A stretch of 64,000 nucleotides of DNA from Candidatus Manganitrophus sp. Lineage in GTDB: Bacteria; Nitrospirota; Nitrospiria; SBBL01; Manganitrophaceae. Position numbers and translations under genes: made by a program. The notes below the pieces were generated by a model, which saw only the letters and a list, made by a program, of their open reading frames with translations, ran no database searches and was not told the DNA's origin. The first letter of the stretch is position 1; each line of letters begins with the position of its first letter. Location: positions 3,120,001 through 3,184,000 of the forward strand of contig CP114561.1 of NCBI GenBank assembly GCA_028865235.1. Reading direction: 5' to 3'. Of this stretch, positions 1 to 9,258 are shown in pieces.

Positions 1-1103
1 CTGCTCCTCCGATCGGCGCAGATTCCGATAGAGAATCAGGTTGTCGAGCGCGTCGGCGATTTTTCGGGAGAGGTCTTTGAAGAGCCGCTTCTCGTTCGGG
101 CACCAGACGCGCGGATGGGAGCATTGGTGCAGACCGAGCATCCACGGTTTGCCGAGCTTGGGCCGAAGGGCGGTGGAGATATGGGACTGGATGGCGAATT
201 CCTGCTGCCAAGGACGCTCTCCCGGGAATGGGTGGCCCGGTCCATAGGTCACCGGCTCCGTTTGTCCGAGCGAGGCTTGACAGATTTCCCGGATGACCGG
301 ATCCCATGGTAGTTCTACATTTCTGGCGAATGCGCCGGGATATTCCGGAACGGTGCTCTCGACGGGGATGCGCCAGGTGGGGGCGTCCGGATCGCAGGGA
401 TAAAAAGCCATGCGCGGTCCGCGTTGAAGATCTGGCGGATCCGCTCGATGACCCGGGTGATCATCTCTTCCACGTCGTTCGTCTGCTCGATGATTTCGGA
501 GATCTGCTGCATCGCCGACATGTATGCCAATGTGGCCCGCCGGGTCTCCTCCAACCGCTTGCGCTCCAGGGCGGCGGAGATGATCTCTCCGACCATCTTC
601 AAGAGGCGGATATCCGCTTCGGCCCACCTCTTTTCGGCGCGGATTGAGTCGAAGCCGATAAACCCGACCAAGGCGCCGCCGTAGGTGACCGGGACCGAAA
701 GAACCGAGCGGACGCCGTCTTGCTCGAAAATCAATTTTTCGGCCGCGGCTTCGGGAGGGAGGTCGGAGATGCGGGGAATATGGATGCTCTCAAAATGGCG
801 GAGTTGGTCCATCCACCAAGGAAAGATGTCGACCGAGAGTCCTTTGACATTGTCGATGATCGAGGCGATTCCTTCTGCGCACCACTCGTGGGTGTTCTCG
901 ATCCTGGTCCCCTGATCGGTAAAAAGGTAGAGGTAGCTGCGGTCGTCACCGGCGAACTCGCCGATCGTTTTGAGGGCCCAGTTGATCCCGCGGTCGGTTT
1001 CTTCCGGGGGAAGGTTAATGAAGTAGGTGGAGATGGCCGTAATCTGTTTTTCAATACCGATTCGATGTTGAAGCGCCTCTTCTGGCTTGAATCGATCGGT
1101 CAT
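1..1103 (-). CDS. GAF-domain signalling protein, frameshifted and cut by the window edge
   Basis: Probable cytoplasmic sensor with two GAF domains. The first GAF lies at about residues 20-175 (SVPVTYGGALVGFIGFDS is typical of the fold) and is followed by a helical linker (ERKRLEETRRATLAYMSAMQQ). The second GAF begins at VITRVIERIRQIFNADRAWLF-type sequence. After ADRAWLF the frame must shift by one base: a run of five A at 402-406 (plus strand) would need to be six, after which reading continues YPCDPDAPTWRIPVEST to the window start without a stop. The start at 1103 is chosen because MTDRFKPEEA follows an AAGGG ribosome-binding site. The C-terminal output domain (kinase, PAS or cyclase) lies outside the window, so its role cannot be given. 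Domain identity is confident, output unknown. Confidence 0.7.
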
Positions 1104-1182
1104 TGAATGGCCCTTGCAGAGTTGTCTAAAAGAATGGCGCAATCATAACATGACTTTTTTGTTTGATCCACCCTGGATATAC

Positions 1183-2400
1183 CTACTGATATCTAAGCGC
1201 CTCGGCCGGATCGAGATTCGACGCCTTGAAGGCCGGGTAGAGGCCGAAGGTGATTCCGACCGCCATGGCGAAGAAGAAGCCGAGGAAGACGGCGCTCGGC
1301 AGGAGCACGGCGTTCCACCCGGTGATGGCGCGGCTGGCGAGCCAGCCGAAGCCGAGGCCGAGGCTGGCGCCGAGCAGAATTCCGATAATCCCTCCGATGA
1401 GGCTGATGGCGACCGACTCGATCAGAAACTGGGTCAAGATTGCCCGGCGGCTCGCACCGATCGCTTTGCGCAGTCCGATCTCGCCGGTCCGCTCCGTGAC
1501 CGTGACCAGCATGATGTTCATGATTCCGATCCCGCCGACCAGGAGCGAGAGGGCGGCGGTGCCGCCCAAGATCACACGAAAGGTAAAGATAATCAGCTCG
1601 GTGTTTCGGACCAGCTCGTCCTGGCTTCGAATCACGAAATCTTCGACCCCGTCGTGCCGCTGCAGGAGGATCGACTTGATCATCGTGTCGGTCTTCTTCA
1701 TGTTCCGCCGCTCGTCCACCTTTACGATGAACGAGTTGAGCTCATCGTTTCCTTTAAAGAGCTTCATCGCCGTCGTCGCCGGGATCAGGATCGTCTCGTC
1801 GTAATTGACCCCATGTAGGCTCCCCTTCTCCGCAAGGATGCCGACCACGATAAAGCGATGGTCGCCGATTTTGACGTCCTGGCCGAGCGGGTTGGCGCTC
1901 CCGAAGAGCTCTTTTACGATCTCGGTCCCGAGCACCGTCACCTTTTTGAATTCGGCGCTGTCCTCCGCGGCGAGGAACCGGCCCCGATCGACGTCGTAGT
2001 TTCGTATCTCCCGGTAGGTCTCGAGGACCCCTTCGACCATGCCGCTGTAATCGCGGTCCCCGTATTTAAGGTGGGATTGGAAGTTGATGACCGGCGTGAC
2101 CTGCTCGGCGTAGGGAACCATCGCTTTGACCTGCTCGATGTCGCCGTAACGGAGCCCTTTGGAGCGGCCCGGGAATTGGCGGAGCTCCTCTTCATTCAAC
2201 TTCTTGGGACGGATCGAGAGGAGGTTGGTCCCCATTTTTTCGATCATCTCGACAGTCATTTTCTGGCCCCCCTCTACGATCGACGACATGGCGATCACCG
2301 CCGCAACGCCGATGATGACCCCCAGCATCGTCAGCCCGGAGCGGAGCTTATTGGTCGAGAGATTCTTGAAGGCATCGGTAAAGATTTCGAAGAAATTCAT
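1183..2400 (-). CDS. MacB/FtsX-type ABC transporter permease
   Basis: Inner-membrane permease of the type-VII (MacB/LolC/FtsX) ABC superfamily, 405 aa. One N-terminal membrane helix (about residues 20-42, LTMLGVIIGVAAVIAM) is followed by a large periplasmic MacB_PCD domain (about 45-245) and three C-terminal helices (about 275-395) with the family signature NIMLVTVTERTGEIGLRKAIGA. This is the half-size permease without a fused ATPase; the matching ATPase is encoded immediately upstream. With the adaptor and TolC-like channel found at 4.8-7.4 kb it should form a tripartite pump. The substrate (macrolide, peptide, lipoprotein or siderophore) cannot be read from sequence. The C-terminus LDPAEALRYQ is canonical. 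Confidence 0.88.
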   Translation of the reverse strand: MNFFEIFTDAFKNLSTNKLRSGLTMLGVIIGVAAVIAMSSIVEGGQKMTVEMIEKMGTNLLSIRPKKLNEEELRQFPGRSKGLRYGDIEQVKAMVPYAEQVTPVINFQSHLKYGDRDYSGMVEGVLETYREIRNYDVDRGRFLAAEDSAEFKKVTVLGTEIVKELFGSANPLGQDVKIGDHRFIVVGILAEKGSLHGVNYDETILIPATTAMKLFKGNDELNSFIVKVDERRNMKKTDTMIKSILLQRHDGVEDFVIRSQDELVRNTELIIFTFRVILGGTAALSLLVGGIGIMNIMLVTVTERTGEIGLRKAIGASRRAILTQFLIESVAISLIGGIIGILLGASLGLGFGWLASRAITGWNAVLLPSAVFLGFFFAMAVGITFGLYPAFKASNLDPAEALRYQ

Positions 2401-2417
2401 CGGAATGATCCTTCTTT

Positions 2418-2445
2418 GTAGGGGCGACCCACCGGGTCGCCCCTG
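2418..2445. repeat. REP-like palindrome, copy 1
   Basis: An imperfect palindrome beginning GTAGGGGCGACCC and ending GGGTCGCCCCTG, between the permease start and the ATPase stop. It sits 14 bp from a second palindrome of the same class (2460-2486), a two-hairpin arrangement typical of REP/BIME elements. As it is in the transcribed spacer it could also modulate the mRNA between ATPase and permease. Confidence 0.7.
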
Positions 2446-2459
2446 TTTCGCGAACGAAT

Positions 2460-2486
2460 CAGGGCGAGGCGCCGCCTCGCCCCTAC
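2460..2486. repeat. REP-like palindrome, copy 2
   Basis: CAGGGCGAGGCG and CGCCTCGCCCCTAC form a near-perfect hairpin. The same 27-bp unit, differing by one central base (GCGCC versus GCGGC), recurs at 61888-61914 next to the nfeD gene, so this is a dispersed repeat rather than a chance palindrome. The outermost TAG of the element supplies the stop codon of the upstream ABC ATPase gene. Confidence 0.75.
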
Positions 2487-3166
2487 GAATTCCGTTTCAC
2501 ATCATCCACGATCCGGCCGTCTTTTAATACGATGGTCCGCTCGGCCGAATTGGCCAGCTCTTTGTCGTGCGTCACCATGATAATGGTGTGGCCGTCCCGA
2601 TGGAGCTGGCGAAGGAGGTCGACGATCTCATGGCCCGATTTCGAGTCGAGATTTCCGGTCGGCTCGTCGGCCAGAATGATGTCGGGGCGGTTGACCAGCG
2701 CCCGCGCGATCGCCACCCGCTGCTGCTGTCCGCCGGAGAGCTGGTTCGGCCGGTGGTGGATCCGATCGGCCAGGCCGACTTTGGCCAGCGCTTCTTTCGC
2801 TCGGGCCGTCCGTTCTTCTTGCGGAAGACCTGCATAAAAGAGGGGGAGCGCCACGTTCGCCAGGGCGCTCTGGCGGCCTAAAAGATGAAACGTCTGAAAG
2901 ACGAAGCCGATTTTCCGGTTGCGCACCCGGGCAAGGTCGGGATCGGAAAGATGCTGGGTCTCTTCTCCCTTCAGAAGGTAGGTTCCCGAGGTCGGGCGGG
3001 AGAGGCAACCGAGGATATCGAGCAGGGTCGTTTTCCCGCTCCCGGAAGGCCCGATGATCGAAATAAAATCTCCGCTGTCGATCGTAAAGCTGATCCCGGC
3101 GAGGGCGCATACCGCGACCTCTCCCATTTGGTAGGTTTTGGTGACCTCTTTCACTTGGATCAGCAT
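2483..3166 (-). CDS. ABC transporter ATP-binding protein (LolD/MacB-type)
   Basis: Soluble ATPase, 227 aa, of the LolD/MacB/SalX group. Walker A GPSGSGKTT is at residues 39-47, the signature LSGGQQQR near 142 and Walker B ILADEPTG near 163, followed by the D-loop NLDSKSG and switch His in VTHDKEL. Length and motifs are standard. It lies directly upstream of the permease on the same strand and is its obvious partner. The final residues RNS and the stop codon run into a REP-like palindrome, suggesting the element inserted at or replaced the original 3' end; the ATPase fold is nevertheless complete. Confidence 0.93.
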   Translation of the reverse strand: MLIQVKEVTKTYQMGEVAVCALAGISFTIDSGDFISIIGPSGSGKTTLLDILGCLSRPTSGTYLLKGEETQHLSDPDLARVRNRKIGFVFQTFHLLGRQSALANVALPLFYAGLPQEERTARAKEALAKVGLADRIHHRPNQLSGGQQQRVAIARALVNRPDIILADEPTGNLDSKSGHEIVDLLRQLHRDGHTIIMVTHDKELANSAERTIVLKDGRIVDDVKRNS

Positions 3167-3373
3167 GGGTCGGTGCCGGCTAGAAAGTGTGGTGCCGAAG
3201 TTAGAATAACAAAAGGAGGATGAAAATTCAATTTTGATCGATGTGGCATGTCCGATCCGGCCGTTGACGCTTAATCACTTTAAGGTATACTTCATTGGGT
3301 AAAGAAAGATGGAGTTATTCCATCCAGGAATTTAAATAAAAACGTGCTCAGATCTCCCGGAAAGGGGTGCTTT

Positions 3374-4768
3374 GTGCAACACTTCGATCGCATATTGTCC
3401 GTGGTTTTGACCGCAGGGTTTCTACTCACCGGCTGCGGCGGGGGCGGCGGAAGCTCCGACGCGTCTCCGACATCCCCGGAAACGACCACCCTGCGCGGCG
3501 TCATTTTGGAGACGGCGGGGACCGATCAGACCAAGGTGGCGGAGAGCGCCACGATTACCGCGGAGGTGGTGACCGCGGAAAAGCCCGGACTGGCGAAGAC
3601 CGACATCCTGACGGCCCAAACAAACTCGGATGGAAGTTTTGAAATCCCGGAGGTTCCTGTCGGGGCGACCGTGACGCTGACGATGAGCAAGGAAGGTTAT
3701 ACCTTCACAAAAAAAGAGATCGCTGTTTCCGAATTGACATATATCGGTGCGTCTCTTCAGAAGAAGAATGAAGCGGCGGTGACCCTCGCCTCCTCCGGCG
3801 GGACGTTGACGACGGTCGGTTCGGATCTGGAGGTCCCGGCCGGCGCATTAAACGGGGATGTCCCGAATGTCACGATTACTTCTTATCATACGGCGCAAAA
3901 CTTTCCGGTCCCGCTCCCCGATGGTGCCACCCCGCTGGCCGGGGCCGATGTGAGCGCGCCGTCCGAAGTTGTTTTTAACCCCGGATTCGGCGCCGCCCTT
4001 TTCACCCAGCTCCCCCAGAACCTGGCTGCCGACGATCTTCAAAACGCCGATATCCGTCTCTTTGAATTTACATCGCTCGGCTGGCAAGAGCGTCCCGGAA
4101 AGGGCGTTTTGCTGACCACGGGAGCGCATGCCGGTTTTCTCGGGCCTGATCCGGACGATCCCGCGACCCTTTCCGGTCTTCTTCCGGCCGTTTATGCCCG
4201 GAAAGGGATCCTGCCGGGATCGGTGAGCGGAACGGTCCGTAATACCGCCGGCGCGCCTCTTCCCGGCGTCTATGTTTTTGGAGGAGGCGATCTGGCGATT
4301 ACGGACAGCAACGGAAACTATCAACTGCAGCGGGTTTCTGTTCTAAAGGAAGCGGGAGAGAATATTCCGCTGATCGCGGCGACTTCCGGATTTTTGGCGG
4401 GGGCTCAAGTGGCGACGCTCGCTCCGGGAGGGACGGCGGCCATTGATTTCACGCTGACCAGTTTGATTCAAATCCCTACGATCGGGTCGAACGCGGCGAA
4501 TTTCGCCGTCGGGACCATCCGAGTCACCGTCACTGCGGCGCTGTCGAATCCGGAGCCGCTTCCCGCAAATATCGTCCAAGGAGGCGTTTCATTGGGGACT
4601 TTTTCGCTTGACCCGGGCGAGTCTGTTTTTATGATCTTTATCACGGATGGAAGTTTTTCGACCGTTTACGCGCTCGATATCCTCGTGTTATCAGGGGCGG
4701 TCGATTTTACCATACAGGGCCAGGCCAGCACGTTGAATGCCGGCCAGGACCAGCTTTTTATCCTATAA
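3374..4768 (+). CDS. Lipoprotein with a carboxypeptidase-regulatory-like domain
   Basis: Predicted exported lipoprotein of about 464 aa. The GTG at 3374 gives a clean signal peptide (hydrophobic VVLTAGFLL, lipobox LTGC) followed by a Gly-rich tether; an ATG ten codons earlier is the alternative. Two segments look like CarboxypepD_reg beta-sandwiches: about residues 35-130 (TLRGVILETAGTD, SDGSFEIPEVPVG) and about 275-355 (GSVSGTVRNTAGAPLPGV, DSNGNYQL). The middle region (VTLASSGGTLTTV, LEVPAGAL) resembles ZU5-type modules. The gene is convergent with the adaptor gene (22 bp gap) and separates the ATPase/permease pair from the adaptor/channel pair. No enzymatic motif; probably a surface or periplasmic structural protein. 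Confidence 0.75.
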   Translation: MQHFDRILSVVLTAGFLLTGCGGGGGSSDASPTSPETTTLRGVILETAGTDQTKVAESATITAEVVTAEKPGLAKTDILTAQTNSDGSFEIPEVPVGATVTLTMSKEGYTFTKKEIAVSELTYIGASLQKKNEAAVTLASSGGTLTTVGSDLEVPAGALNGDVPNVTITSYHTAQNFPVPLPDGATPLAGADVSAPSEVVFNPGFGAALFTQLPQNLAADDLQNADIRLFEFTSLGWQERPGKGVLLTTGAHAGFLGPDPDDPATLSGLLPAVYARKGILPGSVSGTVRNTAGAPLPGVYVFGGGDLAITDSNGNYQLQRVSVLKEAGENIPLIAATSGFLAGAQVATLAPGGTAAIDFTLTSLIQIPTIGSNAANFAVGTIRVTVTAALSNPEPLPANIVQGGVSLGTFSLDPGESVFMIFITDGSFSTVYALDILVLSGAVDFTIQGQASTLNAGQDQLFIL

Positions 4769-4790
4769 CGTTCAGGCGTTTCTCCCACCT

Positions 4791-5918
4791 TTATGCCCGT
4801 TCCTTGGAATTCCTTTTTGGCAGGATAACTTGATCCCCCTCCTTCAGGCCTTCGGTGATGGTGATGACACTCTCATTCCGAAGGCCGAGGACGATGGGGC
4901 GGAGCTGATCTTCGCCGGAGGGGAGGCGCAGGGTGACCGCACTCTTCCCGTCGTTCTGGTTCAGCGCGATCAGGGGAAGGTAGAGGACATCTTTGGCGAC
5001 ATCGGTAATGATGTCGATATTGGCAGTCATCGACGGTCTTAAGCGTTGGTCGGAGTTGTCCAATTCGATCGTGACCTCATAGGTGACGATGTTGTTGTTT
5101 TTCTCCCCCTTCGGAGAGATTTTGACGACGCGTCCCTGGTAGATCTGGTTGGGGATGGCGTCGAGGCGGATTTCGGCCGGCTGGCCGGCTTCCACCTGGC
5201 CGATATTCACTTCGTTGATCTTGGTTTTCACCCACATCTTTGAGAGATCGGCGATCTTCATCAGCGTTGTCCCCCCCGAAAAACCGGAGGTCCCGGAAGA
5301 GACGATCTCGCCGACCGAAACGCTCAGCTCCAGGACCGTTCCGGAGAGGGGAGCGTGGATGGTGAAGTCGTCCGGTTCATCGCTCGTCAAGTCCCGTTGT
5401 AGATATTTCTCATAGAGCGCTTTGTTCCCACTGAGGGTGAGGAGAAGCTGGCGTTTGGAGAGGTCGTACCTGATCTGCGCGTTGCCACGCAACTTCTGGG
5501 CGCTCTCCAGCTCCTTTCGGGCGACGAACCCCTTCTCGAAGAGCTCCTTCATCCGGTTGTATTCCCGCTCGGCCTCTTCGAGGTTGAGCCGTTCCTGCTC
5601 GATCGTCGCCCGTGCCTCGGCGACCCGCCGTGCCTGACTTGATTCCTGCTGGATCCTCGCCAGCGGCTGCCCCGCCTCGACGGTATCTCCGGAACGGACG
5701 AAGAGTTTCTTCACCTCGCCGGCCTGCTCCGACTTGATCTCGACGATGTTGGTCGGCTCCAACGACCCGGTCTCGGTCGCCTTGGCGACGACATCTCCCC
5801 GCTTGACGACGACGATCTCCTCGTCGGCCGCCGCGTGCCGTCCCTTGCCGCGGAAGGTCGCAATCCCGGCGATCAATACAAAGATGACCAGGGTGAGGGT
5901 AATCGTTTTTTTTCTCAC
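4791..5918 (-). CDS. MacA/HlyD-family periplasmic adaptor subunit
   Basis: Membrane-fusion protein of 375 aa. It has an N-terminal signal anchor (ITLTLVIFVLIAGIATF), a biotinyl-lipoyl-like half (VVKRGDVVAKATETGSLEP), a long alpha-hairpin (about residues 85-165, rich in E/R/A heptads such as ATIEQERLNLEEAEREYN), the second lipoyl half (IHAPLSGTVLELSVSVGE) and a beta-barrel domain (VKTKINEVNIGQVEAGQPAEI). It should bridge the MacB-like permease to the TolC-like channel. Its start ATG overlaps the end of the channel gene by 4 bp, so the two are translationally coupled. The absence of the permease next door is unusual and is caused by the interposed opposite-strand lipoprotein gene. Confidence 0.9.
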   Translation of the reverse strand: MRKKTITLTLVIFVLIAGIATFRGKGRHAAADEEIVVVKRGDVVAKATETGSLEPTNIVEIKSEQAGEVKKLFVRSGDTVEAGQPLARIQQESSQARRVAEARATIEQERLNLEEAEREYNRMKELFEKGFVARKELESAQKLRGNAQIRYDLSKRQLLLTLSGNKALYEKYLQRDLTSDEPDDFTIHAPLSGTVLELSVSVGEIVSSGTSGFSGGTTLMKIADLSKMWVKTKINEVNIGQVEAGQPAEIRLDAIPNQIYQGRVVKISPKGEKNNNIVTYEVTIELDNSDQRLRPSMTANIDIITDVAKDVLYLPLIALNQNDGKSAVTLRLPSGEDQLRPIVLGLRNESVITITEGLKEGDQVILPKRNSKERA

Positions 5919-7416
5919 CGCTTCTCTCCCGCGGCCGAGACCGTCTCGATGTTAAAGCGCTCCAATAAGAGGCCGGTGACCCGGTCGAGATTAATCAATG
6001 ATTTATTATAATCGGTGATCGCCCGGATCTCCCTCCCCCGCGCGTCGGCGAGCTCCGTTTGGAATTCCAGAAGGTCGTGGCTGCTGATCAAGCCTAGCGT
6101 TGCCCGTTCGTTTCCGGCCGAGAGCTGCCGCTCGGCGAGGATCCGAGCGCGCCGGTTTGATTCGATCCGGCGATAGTCGGTCTCCACCCGCCGAAGGCCC
6201 TCTTTGGTTTCAAGGGTGATCTGCTGGATCGTCCGTTCTCGATTGAGGGTCGCCCGGTTCCATTCGGATCTTTCCCTCTGAACATTGGCCCGCGCCGAGC
6301 GGTTGCCGAGGGGGAAGCTCAAGACCACCCCCGCCTCCCAGCGGTAGAAATCGCCCGATTCGATCTGGTCGAGTTCGGTCGAGTAACTTCCGCCGATTCC
6401 GTTGAGGCCGACACTTCCGACCAGATCGAGGGAGGGATAGAGCTGATTTTCTGCGATCCGGATGGAGAGCGCCCGATTCTTCAGCACCATCTCACTCTGT
6501 TCGATCTCCGGCCGTTCTCTCAGCGCGGTGGCCAGGAGGAATGCCTCGTCGAGCTCGATGCGGGTGTCGATCGGCGCCTCCGTCGGAAGAAGAGGGGGTG
6601 GGGCGCTGAACGATTGCTCCGGAAGGTTGAGGAGCCGGCGCAGTTGGTCTTCCGTATCCTCGATCCCTTTTTCGGCGACCACCACCCCTTCAACCCGTGA
6701 GGCGACCCCCGCCTCGGCGACCAAAATTTCGATCGGCGCCAAAAGTCCCAGCTCGACTTTGTTTCGGTTGAGCTCCAAGAGCTGCTCTGCGGCCCGTAGC
6801 GATTGTTGCTGCACTTTGAGGTTCTCCCGTTGGAAAATCAGATCCCAGTAGACGTCGCTGATTTCCAAGATGATCGCCATCAACTGTGATCGAAAAACCG
6901 ATTGTGAGATCTGCAGTTGGGTTTGAGCGATCCGAAGGAGGCCTTGGGTGACCTCCCTCCCGAATCCGCGCAGCAGCGGCTGTGTGAAAGTCAGGACAGG
7001 CTCGCCGCGAAACGTGGGGTTGATCTCCTGGAGGGTTGCGCTGGAGCGGCTTTGTGAAAAGGTGACGTCGTAATCGCCTCCCCAGCCAAAGCGCTGATTC
7101 AGTCCGAGGCTCAGCCGCTGCGATTCCTGATCTACCTGACCGGTCTCTACAAAACCGGCTTCGATGACGGAGGTGCTCTCCTGAACCGATTTGCCGACGC
7201 GGGCATCAAGGTGAAGGGTTGGATCGAATTGGCCTTGTTCAAAGAGAATGTCCGATTCCTGGAGACGGATGTTTTCCCGCTCTACCTTGAGATCGACGTT
7301 GTTTTCGAGCGCGATGCGGATAGCCTCCTTCAGTGAGAGCGACTGCGGGGTCCTTTCCGCCGCTTTGAGAGAGGATGTCTGAAAAAGGGGAAAAGAAGCA
7401 GGGTAAAAGAGAGCAT
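5915..7416 (-). CDS. TolC-family outer-membrane channel protein (frameshift in signal peptide)
   Basis: Outer-membrane efflux protein with two OEP repeats (about residues 25-230 and 245-480). Typical phrases are LSLKEAIRIALENNVDL near the N-terminus and the LGLLAPIEILVAEAGVA and ATLGLISSHDLLEFQTELA hairpins. The uninterrupted frame starts at 7486 but has no signal peptide. The ATG at 7416 (AGGA about 8 nt upstream) begins a convincing one, MLSFTLLLFPFF, in another frame, and adding one T to the T5 run (A5 at 7382-7386 on the plus strand) joins it to QTSSLKAAERTPQSL, giving a 500-aa protein. It forms a coupled operon with the adaptor gene. Confidence 0.85.
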
Positions 7417-7574
7417 GACCACGATCCTGGAAGGGAAGTTCGGCATAAGTGGATCTTAAGATAACAAATGCAGGATGAAAATTCAACGAGCGAAGGAGGA
7501 TGTGCTCATTTGAAATTTTTGGGATAGTGTCGGGGCGAAGCGCCGCTACGGTACTGTATCCAGAAGAGAAGGCT

Positions 7575-8387
7575 TTATCTCCGGAGGGCTCTTTCGGAGA
7601 ACTGGTCGTCTTGCAGACCGACGTTGATCTTCACGTCGCTCACCTCGACGAAAGTCTTTCTGGAAGATTCCGCGTTGACGACCTGAGAGCCCTTCCATAC
7701 ATATGATTTATCCACCAATTGCCAGTCGATCCATTGCGTCTTCAGCAGGGTTCCATCCTCGGAAAAGTAATCGACCTTTCGAAGGGTTCCCTCGTTTTTG
7801 GAGAGGTGGAGAATCTTCTTTCCATAGAGATGGTGATCCTTGAGCTTGCTCTCAACCACGTAACAGGGCTCGCCGCGGACCTCGCTCTCCGGAAGAAGTT
7901 GATGCTCATCCCATTCGACAGGACGCTGGTGCATGTCTTCAAAAAGAAGATCGGAATCAGGCTCGTTGTCGTGCTTGTGCCGTCCCGGTTGAAGACGCCT
8001 GACCTGACGCAACTCGGGGAGATAAAGCCAGAGGTCGGCTTGATTTTCTTGCGCCCGTTCCCAGAGAAGGAACTTAATCCCCTTGTCGCTCACCGGCGAT
8101 TCAGTAACGAGGAGCGTCTTGCTGTGGAGATTCTCCTGACCGGCGTAATTCTTCCAGTAGAGCCGAAAGATTGTTTTCTTCTCGGTTCCGTCGGTATCGA
8201 CGATCCGGAAGGTCACCTGCGAGGTCTGATCCTTGATCCCATACATCCGCTTGTGAGCCGCCTTGAGGATCGCTTCGGCGGTGGGTCCTTGTTTGGGGGG
8301 AGCCTCCTGGGCGATTACGAGGGGGGCGGAGAGGAGCAAGAGAGAAACAAAGAGAAAGAATCTACCGATTGCAGGTTGCATCGTCAT
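7575..8387 (-). CDS. Outer-membrane lipoprotein-sorting (LolA-like) protein
   Basis: Periplasmic protein of the COG2834 family, about 270 aa. The start at 8387 is preferred because MTMQPAIGRFFLFVSLLLLSAPLVIA is a classical signal peptide ending AQ-EA and AAAGGAAG lies upstream. The mature protein shows the family pattern: SQVTFRIVDTDGTEKK, LLVTESPVSDKGIKFLLW and the tail YVWKGSQVVNAESSRKTFVEVSDVKIN. Members have a half-open beta-barrel that binds lipid or lipidated protein and are commonly encoded next to RND/MMPL exporters. Here it follows the TolC/adaptor genes with a spacer of about 90 bp (TolC frame start to this stop), on the same strand. Family assignment is good; the cargo is unknown. 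Confidence 0.82.
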   Translation of the reverse strand: MTMQPAIGRFFLFVSLLLLSAPLVIAQEAPPKQGPTAEAILKAAHKRMYGIKDQTSQVTFRIVDTDGTEKKTIFRLYWKNYAGQENLHSKTLLVTESPVSDKGIKFLLWERAQENQADLWLYLPELRQVRRLQPGRHKHDNEPDSDLLFEDMHQRPVEWDEHQLLPESEVRGEPCYVVESKLKDHHLYGKKILHLSKNEGTLRKVDYFSEDGTLLKTQWIDWQLVDKSYVWKGSQVVNAESSRKTFVEVSDVKINVGLQDDQFSERALRR

Positions 8388-8599
8388 AAAGCGACTTCCT
8401 TTCTCCGCCGGAAAGAGGGGGAGAGGGCGCTTGTTCCGGCAGCCGAAGAGGAAGCGTATCAAAAACCCTGTCATCCGTCAAATCGCCTTCCATGATTCTC
8501 CTAGGTAATGAAGGGGCGTGTCGGCGCTTGCCCTTGTTTTCCTCGGTCGGTCCCGAGCGATCGGTGAGATCGCCCTTCCTAAGTTCTAATCGGAGACGG

Positions 8600-8628
8600 T
8601 TGACACGGAGGGCTTTCTGTCATTATGA
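8600..8628 (+). promoter_or_regulatory. Sigma-70-type promoter
   Basis: TTGACA (8600-8605), a 17-bp spacer and TTATGA (8623-8628) form a near-consensus promoter. The -10 box overlaps the first possible ATG (8625) of the following gene, so transcripts would begin after that codon and the real start must lie further in, most simply the GTG at 8661. Confidence 0.6.
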
Positions 8629-8660
8629 TCAATTCCTCTTTAATTAAATGGAGCCGCTCC

Positions 8661-8972
8661 GTGGCCGATACGTCGGACAAACGAAAATCAAATCAGATCG
8701 CGTTTATCCTCTCCGGGATTCACCCGGGGCTGGGGCAGTTTTACAATGAGGATTGGGGGAAAGGGATCGCCTTTTTTGTTTCCTTTTTCTTCTTGAATGG
8801 TTTGCTTCTCCCTGAAAGTTATCTTGATATTTTGCGGATGAAGGTGCCGATGAGCTGGAATCTCTTCTTGCGATTGCTCTTGCTCGGCGCCTTCTGGGCG
8901 GTCTCCATTTATGATGCGGATCGATCCGCAAAAAGAAGGAACGCTGCCCTTTCCGCCCCGTCCCGGACTTAG
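8661..8972 (+). CDS. Small two-helix membrane protein
   Basis: Predicted inner-membrane protein of about 103 aa from the GTG at 8661, which has GGAG eight bases upstream. The nominal ATG at 8625 lies inside the predicted -10 box and is unlikely. Two hydrophobic segments are visible (GIAFFVSFFFLNGLLL and LFLRLLLLGAFWAVSIY), preceded by AFILSGIHPGLGQFYNEDWGKG. The PGLGQFYN phrase is the hallmark of TM2/DUF5683-like mini-membrane proteins, whose function is unknown. A basic tail (DADRSAKRRN) would be cytoplasmic. No catalytic residues are apparent. Confidence 0.7.
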   Translation: MADTSDKRKSNQIAFILSGIHPGLGQFYNEDWGKGIAFFVSFFFLNGLLLPESYLDILRMKVPMSWNLFLRLLLLGAFWAVSIYDADRSAKRRNAALSAPSRT

Positions 8973-9258
8973 TTTCCCTTACCCCTGAGCACTGTCGATC
9001 CGAGGCTTTTTCCCTTCCCACTCCGTTCAGAGGCAATTTCCCGTCGACAGGTGGCAAGTTGAGAATTCATCTGGTAAACTGAGGCGATGATGGGGAAGTG
9101 GTTATCGGGATGACTCCCGATTCCCCCCGTTGAGACGGTTATTTGACCCAGCTTCTTGGACAAATGCAATACAACGTTTCTGAAATACAACTTGCCAGCG
9201 GAATGAAGAGAAGATTATAATTAGTCACAAGAATCGGTGTGCCAAAGGAGTCGCCCCG

